39,068 nt of DNA, taken from positions 1 to 39,068 of the forward strand of contig MDYQ01000246.1 of the NCBI GenBank assembly GCA_003024175.1, read 5' to 3'. Under the pieces are notes generated by a model. That model had not been told where the DNA came from, did no database searches, and saw nothing but the letters and a program-made list of their open reading frames with translations. Positions within the stretch are counted from its first letter, which is position 1; every line of letters starts with the position of its first letter. This DNA is from Planoprotostelium fungivorum (lineage: Eukaryota > Evosea > Variosea > Cavosteliida > Cavosteliaceae). Below are positions 20,231 to 30,575 of the stretch, piece after piece. The position numbers were made by a program, and so were the translations under genes.

Positions 20231-20988
20231 ATGCCAGATCTCATCAGCATCACTCTCGTCACCGTCTTCGTCGTCGGTGTATTCACTATCACGTTTGTCA
20301 AAAAAAGAAAGAACTCTTCAGTACAGACGGATGAAGCCATACATCAGTACGTTTCGACCTCTGACGAGAGTTTCGAAGCCCAAATGATGATCCAAGAGGT
20401 GAATGCTTTGTCATTTCCATCACAGGCCATCACGAACGAAACTAACGAAAGTTAGAAATCCACTTCTCGCAAGAGGAACAGATCATATCGAGGAAGAATT
20501 GAAAAGCTGCAGTTGGTAATGTCCATTATCATTCATCCATCTGTATCTGACAATGGACAGAAGTGTTCCAATCTGATCAAATCACATCAAGAAGCCAGCG
20601 AAACCATTCTTCAAGTGCTTAAAATTCCATTACCTGCGCTGATTGACTTGCATGTAGGAGAAGAAGCTCGCTGACGATCATGTCGTAGAACTGCTGCACA
20701 CCTGCCAAGTTCTGCAGGAGGAGAACGAACAGCTGAGACAGGTAGACATCTTCATCTAGCTACCTAGGAATAACATGTCTCAGCGAGTTTCCAACTTCCA
20801 GAGGCAGTCGCAGGACGACGATCGTCAGATCGCACAGATGAAAGAGGTGAAATAATTTCCTTCTATTATAATATATAATATTCCATCACAAACTGAGCGA
20901 GTTTTAGGAACTCAAAAGTTTGCAGCAGTTGGTAGCCGAGAGGAGAATGGGTGAATGTCAAGTCCGCTCGAGACACAACGCGGCCTGA
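20231..20988 (+). CDS. Small coiled-coil protein with N-terminal membrane anchor
   Basis: Six exons (20231-20398, 20456-20515, 20561-20614, 20658-20741, 20784-20846, 20908-20988) give 169 residues. The first 25 residues contain one hydrophobic helix (ISITLVTVFVVGVFTITFV) followed by KKRKN, so the chain is probably cytoplasmic with an N-terminal anchor. The rest is mostly helical and charged, with coiled-coil character (HVVELLHTCQVLQEENEQLR, QIAQMKEELKSLQQLVAERR). No family was recognised. It could be a tether or an organelle adaptor. The several short in-phase introns and clean frame support a real gene. Confidence 0.65.
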
Positions 20989-21914
20989 GACCTCGCAGAT
21001 ACCATCTCTCCTCTTCTTCTGCGTGGCAGCTGTTTGACACCAGAAATGTTGGGATAGATGGTCCTGTAGATTCGCCTCTTCTTTTATTTGACTCATCCTG
21101 GCTCATCTGATGTGATTCGAACTATCCCAGGGGGATAAAGGATACGACAGCGACAGAGTCGATCACATCGAGACGATGATCTCTACAATCATCTCCTTTG
21201 TTCCCTCTCCTGAGATTTGATTGGTAACGCACCACACATCATTAGAATGCATGCCAAGTCGAAACTGTAAATAAAAGAATCGCACGATACAGAAGACGAC
21301 AACCAGGTGCTATTGCCTTTATCGGTTTCTTCTTCCGTAAGTATGGATGTGGTGTGATGAACCGTGATTGCACTCCTTGATCAGATGATTTGCAGGAGTG
21401 CAATCAGGGTTCATCTTGATCTCACCCCTTTGCACGTCTTCTCCTCTTTCTCACAGAAACCATACAATTCCTTGCATCCAACTCCGCTCACCGTTCGAAT
21501 TCATCGTAAAGAGGTCTTCTACACTGTGACACGTCATCACGAGACGCCGCTTGCGGGTGTTACGGGTATTCCGGTGTCACGCAAACATCCTGGACGACCT
21601 TGAGACTCTCATCGTATGAATCATAATTCCACGTAACAATCCAAGATCTACCGAGCGTAGAAGGTGTTTTCTTCTGATCCCAAGACAATTCGCCACCGAT
21701 CCGTTTTTCGCTGGCTTGCAGGCAAACATTCACACAAGCATGGAAGCCATACAGGGCAATCGTGCTGATGGTTGGCCTTCAAGAAGGGAAATCTGGTGTA
21801 AACACTCTGGCGCGCCACACGCGGGTTTATTTTCACAATCAACACAACTCACCGAACACAACTTCGAACACACACTCTCGAACGAACTTACACTCACAAG
21901 TTCACACACCTGCA
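20989..21914. other. Intergenic region with a strong hairpin
   Basis: No gene was confirmed. A gaataaaagaat-type polyadenylation-like stretch lies near 21268. The only strong structure is the inverted repeat at 21356-21415. A long plus-strand frame begins near 21740, but its start looks like an A/C-rich leader rather than coding sequence. Confidence 0.5.
21356..21415. repeat. Hairpin: 22-bp inverted repeat arms with one mismatch
   Basis: The arm at 21356-21377 starts gatgaaccgtgattgcactc; the arm at 21394-21415 is its reverse complement except for one base. The 16-nt loop is tgatcagatgatttgc. It stands alone in non-coding DNA and could form a stable stem in RNA, or be a small palindromic element. 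Confidence 0.85.
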
Positions 21915-22192
21915 ATGCCTGTCATAGAGGTGGGCACCAACATGATGACGATCATCTCCGACTCAAGATCTCATTCGTCTTCTGTTCTTTTTCAGATGTT
22001 TCCAATTTCACCCCGGATGATCGTGGGGAAGACGTTGCTGATATGGGCTTGGACTCGGACTTGAGTCAAAACGCACCATCTGACGAGAAGGGTACCCACG
22101 TACATATTGTTCACAAATGTACCGTCCTTGATTCTGAAGGAAATACCCAACAAGTTCACGTGGTCCACACAGCAGCCGAGGCTCGAGTTTAA
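21915..22192 (+). CDS. Putative small acidic/His-rich protein
   Basis: The ATG at 21915 follows a long A/C-rich leader. A short first exon (MPVIE) is joined over a short intron, the acceptor being either ctcaag near 21967 or tttttcag near 21994; only the former keeps the downstream frame from this ATG. The main exon reads DVSNFTPDDRGEDVADMGL and ends HIVHKCTVLDSEGNTQQVHV and AAEARV. It is about 80 residues long, with no signal peptide. No family was recognised. An alternative is a longer protein starting near 21740 in the same frame. Confidence 0.4.
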
Positions 22193-22830
22193 TCTCGTGT
22201 GGGGCTGGGTCTGTGAGAGGGGGAACGGATTCGCACATATCTTCTACGACAGAGACAAGATCCTGAATCACTATCGCATATTTCAGTTCATGAAACTCAC
22301 CACCAGAGAAGCCACCGAGCTGACGGTAGAATGAAAAGAAGGGGGCTCGTGACTACCTTGGTCATTTTATTCTCTCCTGTGCAACTTTTATTTATTATCA
22401 TGAGTAGTACAAAAGAACGCTGACAAATTGATCATCATGCTGTTCTACAGGAGAGAAGGAATGACAAGTCGTCGATACGCATAGGCTCCGTCGCTTGATG
22501 TGTGTCAAAGACAAACAGACGATAAACGATGGATGAATCAGTCACGAGTGTGATAATGGATGGACAGACTGAACGATCCTGTCGCAATATATTGGATAGA
22601 CGCAGGAGGGACGACGGTCGAACACTTGTACACGTCACTCAGTCTCGTGTAGATGTCTTTGACGGAGAGATCAGCTCGTCAGGTGATACGGTCTTCGATC
22701 AGATGGTCGATCATCATCGTCTTTATATGTCCACTGTCGTCTCACTCCTCAAAATTTCTCGTTATGTCTCTTCCTGCGTCTCTATCTATGTTGCCTTGGT
22801 ATATTTGGGTAAAGTTTCTCCTTCGGATGG
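22193..22830. other. Intergenic region, nothing recognised
   Basis: Short open frames occur on both strands but none shows splice-consistent extension or family resemblance. It lies between the 3' ends of a plus-strand and a minus-strand gene. Confidence 0.4.
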
Positions 22831-23933
22831 TTAGCATCGACTGTCTACTTTGATTGACTCACGAGCCTCCCAACACGATCTCAGTCTCTTCTTTCTCCAC
22901 AGATAGAACGTCACAAGACCGATCGCCGTGATGATGGTCACCATGGTAAAGGCGATGCGGTGTTTGAAGAACCACAGGAAGAAGGCCGCATCGTCTTGGT
23001 GCCATCTGACATCACCATCAGATGCAATGTCTAATCATCATCTGATCTCACGTGCTGCCTGTTCGATGGACCAACAGGCTCATCGGCGTGTTAGCATAGT
23101 TCTCCTGTTGCAGGACACGGATGTTCATCTTGTCTTGATAGCTACCATACACGAGAGAAAGAAAAACTGGACCGGTGCTGAATAAGACAGTGAGGAATTG
23201 AGTTCCATACCAGTGGTTGTACGTTTGTAAACTGTCGATGATCTGTTGAAAATGAGATGAGAAAGATGGTGACAATGCAATCGATGATTGAGGTAAGATG
23301 CAATAATGTCGATGGCTGATGTACCTTCTTGAAGAATGGATGTCCTTTGGATGACACCAGAAAATCGTTGCTGAAGCCGATGGGCTTCGTCCTAGGGATG
23401 ACGATCGGAAACTTCAATACGGGATCGAGGTTTTCTCTTCTACATCCAATGTCTAGATCCTGCACGTGTCAATGGTGTTTATCTGTCTGTCCTCACCATG
23501 TAGATACCTCCCCTCGAGTATAGGACGAAATAACGCCCAGCATCAACTCTCTGTATGTTGTACGGGTAACTGTCGTATGTTTTGAGGAACCAAGGAAATT
23601 CAGTGCTAACGAGATCGCGAAGATCTTCGTCTGTCCAGAAGTGGAACTCGCTGTCAGTCGATTAGAGGGAGGTGTTCGTGACAGACCTCACTAATCTTGC
23701 ATCTTATATCGGGTCCATTCGTAATCATACAGCCACTGCTCGGGAACATCCTTGTCTTTCCATGTTTGGTGTATGAGCTTTGGGAGAATCAGTTCTGATT
23801 CTTTATCGTAAAGATCATATTGGCTGATGAAGTTGATCTGATCTTCGATGTCCTGCCACAGATAGCGATATCTGAAGTAAAACCATATGGATATTAGCAG
23901 GAGGAGGACCCCCACGATCGTTCTCTTTCTCAT
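22831..23933 (-). CDS. GT32 (DXD) glycosyltransferase, SUR1/OCH1-like
   Basis: About five exons encode some 290 residues. The ATG at 23933 opens a type II signal anchor (MRKRTIVGVLLLLISIWFYF). The catalytic region begins LILPKLIHQTWKDKDVPEQW, typical of the sugar-transferase DXD family, continues RYFVLYSRGGIYMDLDIGCR with the metal-binding DLD, and includes FLTVLFSTGPVFLSLVYGS. A second hydrophobic helix near the C terminus (IAFTMVTIITAIGLVTFYLW) is followed by basic residues. Such enzymes act in the Golgi; yeast SUR1/CSH1 mannosylates inositol phosphoceramide and Och1 starts N-glycan outer chains. The C-terminal TM favours the SUR1-like branch, but acceptor is not decided. The exact C terminus (stop at 22831) is less sure than the core. 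Confidence 0.78.
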
Positions 23934-24109
23934 TCGCCTCGTTTGACTAATTTGATTGTGTCAAACAGAGTTCCATTTTCACCGAATTGTTGAACACGCA
24001 TTCACAGAACAACACGCAAGATTGGCGGCTCACAGGTAGCTTTCTGTCGTCTATGTTCTTGAATCGCGGCGACCCTTCTTCTCACTGGGTTCAGTGGAGG
24101 CCAGCATCA

Positions 24110-24853
24110 TCATACAACCAAAAGGTCACAGACCATACGTCTATTCATCTCAAACGGGAATATTGATGACCACGCGTTGAGTAAGTCCCTTGCAGAATTC
24201 TGGTAAAACGTTCGCGAGAGCCTTGACTTGATCGTGCGAGACTGGTATCTGTAGCGCGCGTTCAGATCCAAAACTTCGATCGTCTCATCTACCTCTAATG
24301 TGGACGTCTTGGACACGTCTTCTCTTAGTTCGGTCACTGTATTGACTTCGCTGGACCATTTCTCGACAGTTAGAGACAGAATGGCAATTTGGACACCGTT
24401 GGGATATCGTTTCATATCCAACTTGGCCTCCTTCAGGTTATGCTTACCTGTTGTCAGCGGTGCGTCTGACGTTTGAAGGTGATACCTTTCTGATGTCACT
24501 CAGATGATGATGAACACGACGCACGTTTCTCCTAATGTGGTGAAACTCTTGACGTCCAAACTGCAGCGGTGGATGGCCGGATTTAGACGTCCATACTTGG
24601 AGTTCATGTTTCGTCTTAACAAGCTGCGTTGGCTCAAGATGCAGGGGAGACACAATCCGGCCGAGAAGATGCACATGACCGTCCAAAGGGGGTACGCCGT
24701 CTTCTCTACGGCAGAGAATTTCTCCCACGCCTCCTCTTGGAATGTCGGCCAGGTGTCAGCATCGAATGTCCAAGATATGATGTTGGACGGGGATCGAACA
24801 GCGAGATTACTTATCGTCATCAGAGGTTGGCGGGGGTCTTGTTCTTCTCTCAT
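24110..24853 (-). CDS. Unrecognised protein with one membrane segment
   Basis: Two exons (24853-24525 and 24485-24110) joined across a 39-nt intron give 234 residues. The start MREEQDPRQPLMTISNLAV is cytosolic-looking. A hydrophobic stretch near residues 70-88 (WTVMCIFSAGLCLPCILS) is a single TM candidate. After it comes a basic loop and a domain with SLTVEKWSSEVNTVTELRED and IEVLDLNARYRYQSRTIKSR. The pattern of a short TM with a C-terminal mixed alpha/beta region is not one I recognise. It lies between GT32 and the LRR receptor, all on the minus strand. Confidence 0.6.
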
Positions 24854-25240
24854 GCTTTCTACGTTTGACCGTACGAATAAAAGAAGAAGGAACGAAAAGA
24901 AAGCTGTGCAGGACGAATTCCTCGATCTGAAGAGTGTTGTGACGGAAAAATGCGATATGTCATCTGTCCCACTGCCGAATGGGATGCTGCCTGGATCCAG
25001 CTGTATCCTTATACAGTTCGTTGAATAACAATAAGCTGTTGACGTCGTCAAGGAGACCCGTCCTGGCCTCATGATGCGAAAATCGTCATCCTGTATGACC
25101 GTCTGACACTGAACCAGCAGTTATGAGTTCATCGACCTCAAGAACAGTAAAAGAAAATCTACTGAATAGACGTTGATTCAACTTAAAATCATCATCTCGC
25201 ACGACTCTTCACATTCCTTCTACTGTCAATACTATAACAT
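24854..25240. other. Intergenic region, nothing recognised
   Basis: This is the upstream region of the 24110-24853 gene and the 3' flank of the receptor kinase. No additional gene is visible. Confidence 0.45.
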
Positions 25241-28200
25241 TTATCTAGGATGACTGGTGTGATAATTGGGCACTACATGATCCGAAAAGGCGTACAAATT
25301 CTGCTCGGCGGCCTTCGGTGCAGCGTATTGGTAAGACGTCATCAGCTGTCTCTGCGTGCCTCCCAACTCTTCGTACTGATCACTGAGGTATCCACACAGC
25401 TGAGTGAAGGTCGGCCTCTTCTGTGATTCGATCTGCCAGCAGCTGAGCATGATGTCGTAGACTCCGTCGGGGATGTTCTTCGGTCTGTCTAATCTGTGGC
25501 TGCCTTTGATCACCTGTCGTCTCATCAGTCTCGCACTCTGTGGACGTGACGATCATCGAGATGATGATCATCAGAATGTGATGACGATGAAGCTTGTGAT
25601 GGTTACGATGACTCACAGTGTCTATGACTTGCTGATTGGTAAGATCCGAATACGGTGCCGATCCATACGAGAACACCTCCCACCTGCTCCCGTCAGATCT
25701 TCGAAATCCCAGCGAAAACTCACATGACAACTCCGAAACTCCACACGTCAGATTGAATGGTGGCCTCCGACTTTGTCATCAACTCGGGCGCGGCCCATTT
25801 GATTGCGACCTCCGTGTCACTGCTCTTGTACGTCTCCACTTCTTTACTCATTCCAAAGTCAGAAATCTGACGGCCGTCGGTTAACAATTATTCCATCTAT
25901 CTACAACGTTGTAGATCATTCACCTTGACTCGGTACAAACCGTCAGCTTGGGTCACCAAAAGATTCCTCGCACTCAGATCTCTGTATTCCCGTAAGGTGA
26001 AATTTCATCAATTTCTCATCGTTTCACCTGTGTATCATGCCCTTTGATTGTAGATAGTTCATACCCTTCGTGACTTCAATGCACATGAACAATAGATCTA
26101 ACACGCCTAATAGATTTCGGCTGTCAGGTCTTCGCAGGAATTGATCCAGCGAGCCGAATTGTAAAAACCTGCGAGATTTCAGTGAAATCTACGTTACTCT
26201 TCACTCACTCTAATATCATGAACATCTTCTCGCTTCTGTCTGTGTACAGTCCCAACAGTCTCACGATGTTGGGGTGGTTCAATTGACTCAAGATCTTGAT
26301 CTACAACGGTCAGTCCTGACGATGACGAACGATGACGTCACCTCCTTCATCCAAGTGTCTTGCTGAGATGAATCTTTCAGCGATTTCATGGCCACCGTTG
26401 TAGTCTGCCACTCTCCCTCGTACACCTGACTCGGTCATGACGCTCATCCTCATCACCGTCATGACTCACATCACCGAAATGACCCTCGGCGATCTTTCTG
26501 CGAATCATGACATCGTCTTGCAGAGCCAATCTCCTCGACAACTCCATCTCCACCGTCTCCTTATCTCTCCGACTCCTCATGATCAGGAAGACGATGATGA
26601 TGATGATGGCGATGACAAAGACAGAGGCGCCGACTGCGATTCCTGCGATGGCGCCCTTTGATAATCTCGGTGGAGGAGATGTGAGGCCGGAAGCGACGTT
26701 CAATACCGAATAGCCGGGCAGGTAAGATAAAGTCGACAGCAAGATGTCGACAGTACTGGAAGACGAACCCTGGTACAGTGACAGCTCTGTGTCATTGGGA
26801 GAGGTGAGAGTGACGCCCACTATGACGGAGCCAGATCTGACGTAATCGATCTTGATTCTCCTCGCGCTGACGTCCGCGAAGGTCGACAGAGTGTCGACAA
26901 ACCTGATGGAGTCAGCATGATGAAATCTCGTTGAAATTTCACTTGGTTTGGTTGAAGGTGGAGACGGTACCGTCCAATCGGATTTCGAAACTGTCCGATC
27001 CGGAATTGGAATTGTCGTGTGTACAAGTCGCGTTGCACTGGGTGACGACCCAGGAAGGTAACGGACAGACAAATGGATTGTCGTACACACGACACACGTT
27101 GAGTGAGACGTGTCCTCCCAGAGATAAGAAACCTATTTTTAGACGTCAATCGGTCGTATGAGAATAAAATGAAATAAATCTCACCGGTGAAATTGTTGTT
27201 CTGGAGGAAGACCGTCTCTAATGTATTGTTGGGTGAACCGATGGCAAAAGGAACGAGAGAAGAGAAGTTATTGTTTGATACATCGATGACGTTCAAATTG
27301 GGCATATTCATCAATTCGGGTATCCTTCCACCAAATTGATTGTGGCTCAGATTCTAATTCGCATCAGTCGTGATGTTTCTCATGCAATGTCATGAGTGAT
27401 CGTGATGATGTCATCGTCAAGTGTAGACTGACCAGAAGAGCGATGGAAGAGAGGGACGACAGAGAATCAGGTAGAGAACCAAACATCTGATTGTTCGACA
27501 GAGACAAGTATTGTAACCTCGGTAGATCGGCCACGGCAGAAGGCAACGATCCCGTAATTAAATTATTCGACAAGTCCTGTGGTTCTTCAGGTTTGAACGT
27601 TTCCCTCGATGTCTCACGAGGTGGGTGAGAGCGGGGGATGTGAAGGCGTTGGTCATATCATTGATGTAGTTGTGACTGGCATCGATGATGGAGAGGTATT
27701 TGAGGCGACCCGGTAAATTTCCGGTGATCTAAATCGTCAGCGGAGGAGAGATGGCGGGTTGTAGATGGACTCACTCGGTTGTGTGACACGTTCAGGTAAC
27801 GGAGGTAGGCTACATCTGCGAGAGAAGTTGGGAGGTCACCGTGGAAGAAAGAACCAGAAATGTCCAGCTCTTCCAACAATTTGATCGAACCCAAGCTGTC
27901 CGGCACCCTCATGCTCAATCGATTGAGACCTGCGAATCGCAGAACCGAGATACTGGGAAAATTGTCGAAATTGATGGTGAGGGAAGTGATCGGGTTGTGT
28001 GAAAAGTCTAAGAAGCGGAGGGGAGAAGCGGAAGAGCCAAAGAAATCGTAGAGGGACGGCAAGTTATTGTAACTGAGATCGATGGCAACAGCGGCGGTGA
28101 GGTCAACCACTGAGAAGGGACCATCGAGTTGATTGTGACTCAAGTTGAGGAGTCTGATTTTGGAATTGATGGTGGGAAGGTTAGCGCTCTTCAAGAGGTT

Positions 28201-30372
28201 GTTGCTGAGTCGATTCAGTGTCGGGCCAAAAGAGGAAGGAGTCATTGGAATGTATGGATGATCACCTGAGGTCGATGACTTCTGCAGATAAGACGGAAGA
28301 TGCGTCTGCGATCTGATTGTTCGAGAGGTACAGTTCATTCATGACGGCCCAATCGGCAGCACCAGTGGATGTCCATCCCAATAGAGAATTATGAGAGAGA
28401 TCGTACACGATGGCATCGTCGGCCTCGCGTGGTGTGATGGAGGCCAGCTGTGGGAGTCAATCTACAACGTTGTAGATGGAGAGATCACCGAGGGAAAACG
28501 TCCGGTCAGTAGGTTGTTGGACACGTTGCAGCTGTACAAATATCGGAAACCTCTTAAACCGCTCGAGCCGAAAGATGTGAACTGATTCTGACTCAAGTCC
28601 ATCACCTGGATGGGGGGATCACCGGCGGAACCTTTGAAATTTGAATTCCGTAACGGTCGTGTAACTCACTGGTGTCAGGGATGGAGCCGCTGAATCGGTT
28701 GCCCCTCGCGTAGATGTAATTTAAACCCTTCAGGTCTCTTGGGAAAGCACCGGAATACTAAAGACATTAAAAAAAAGAAGAGAAAGGTACACGCACCAAG
28801 TTGTAGCTGATGTTGAGTGAAGTCATCGTGAAGGCCGGAACCGTTCCGTTGAGGAGGTTACCCTGGATATTTCATTCAGTGCGTGCGGGGATGACGTCAC
28901 AAATGAAATAAAATGATTTCGTTTCGATTTTAAAGATGAGGGACTCACACCGACGCTCAGCTCGGTGAGGGTGGAGGGGATCGTGACAGATAAATTTCCC
29001 GATATGAAATTATCCGACAGCCTCAATATGTCCAACGATGATGACGTCATCAGTGGAAAAGCACCTGCAGGGGTCACGAACGAATGAAACCGAAACCCAC
29101 CGCTCAACATGTTCCCGCACAACGATACGAATTTCAAATTTGGCGCCGAAAACGGTGGTACCCCTCCGGTGAGGTCGTTGTAGTCCGCCGACATCGTCTG
29201 CAATTTGGGATGGGCGGTCCAATCGGAGGGTATCGGGCCGGAGAAATAATTATCCGATGCATTGAAGTAGGTCAATTTGGCTAGATCGGTGGCGTTAGGT
29301 AAGCTTCCGTTGAGATTGCAGTTGGACACGTCCAAGTAGGTCACGGGGCTGGGTCCAGTTATGGACATCTGAGAGAAATCGTTTTGGCTGAGGTCGACCG
29401 TGTTGAGAGTTTGGATCTGAAAGAGGTTGCTAGGGATACTGCCGGTGAGATTGTTGACACTGTGGTGACGTCAGTCATGATCGCGATGATCATGGGATCG
29501 TAATCTTGCGTATGATGATGACAATGTGATGGTGATCACAAACCTCAGATCCAGATTGACCAAGTTGGTAAAGCGAGAGAGATCGCTTGGTATGTCACCT
29601 TGGATAGCACTGCTAGAAGCACTTAGAACCTGAAGAGTAGACGGAAGCATGTTGATCAGATCGAAGGCCGCGCCACCGCTGAGATAGTTGCCAGATATCT
29701 CTAAAATTCGTAACTGAGATAAGATGGAGGAAGACTGTCCTTGGAGTGGAAATGTCATCTCATTCTTTGCCGCATGAAATTCTTGTAGCTGGGAAGAAGA
29801 GCCGCAGGAAGTTAATGGGAGATTGCTGTAGAATGCATTGCCAGAGATGTTTAAGAAGACGAGTTTGGGTGGAATGCACGGGAGAGTCAGCTCATAGAAC
29901 CTGATGACATCAATACATCTCAAAAATGTGTGTCCTCACAGATTGGAATCGATGCTGAGACGAGTGAGACTCGAGAAAAGAGTCGATTTGAAGATCTGTG
30001 CGGCACCCTCGGACACATAGTTCTGCCCGATGTCGAGAGAGGTGAGGGAGGTGAGATTAGAGAGAGAAGCGGGAATGATTCCGGACAAACCGTATGATCT
30101 CAAATTGATGGCAGTGACGGTGTTGATGTTCTGTGGGTCTACTGTGATGCCATCCCATTGAGAGTAATGTAGTGAAGCATTATTCCAATTATGTTTCCTG
30201 AAGTTCCAGTTGAGGCCTGATTGAATCATTAGACGTTTCTAGTGATTCACCAACCTCCTGTCGAAGTCCAGAAATCAATCAGAGCCGCACGGGTGACATC
30301 AAAGTCTTGACCAGCGGACAGACACACGCCAACTAACAAGAGGAGAGCCACCAACTTGTTCGGGCTGTGCAT
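25241..30372 (-). CDS. LRR receptor tyrosine kinase (metazoan-type kinase signature)
   Basis: Roughly twenty exons give about 1,300 residues. The ATG at 30372 begins a signal peptide (MHSPNKLVALLLLVGVCLSA). A plant-like LRR cap (ALIDFWTSTGGW) and many LRRs follow (LTSLTSLDIGQNYVSE, LRILEISGNYLSGG, LQYLSLSNNQMFGSLPDSLS). A juxtamembrane beta region precedes the TM helix (GAIAGIAVGASVFVIAIIII) and a basic stop. The kinase has the glycine loop IAEGHFGDVYEG, VAMK, the helix-C Glu (WMKEIKIL), [50 protein letters not shown] and [23 protein letters not shown] and IKWAAPE are hallmarks of true tyrosine kinases, not of TKL/LRR-RLK kinases (HRDLKxxN). All catalytic residues are present, so it should be active. 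The ligand is unknown. The intron at about 25866-25920 contains the palindrome ctacaacgttgtag. Confidence 0.85.
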
Positions 30373-30575
30373 GTTCTTCGTTCGGGTCGTCTGTGTAAAA
30401 AACAAACCGCGCGGCAAATGGCAGCTGTGACACGACCTAACGTATCCACCTGTGGATGATATCTCTTTCACCTATAAAACGACACCTAAACACGCTCTGA
30501 CCCTTGGACTTGGACAAACATAGACCGTGACAACTTTATACATCCCATATTTGATACAATCATTAACAAAGATCA

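Noticed and set aside
21716-22192. A 158-codon uninterrupted plus-strand frame
   Set aside because: Its first half looks like an A/C-rich leader and crosses a plausible intron; only the 3' half looks coding.
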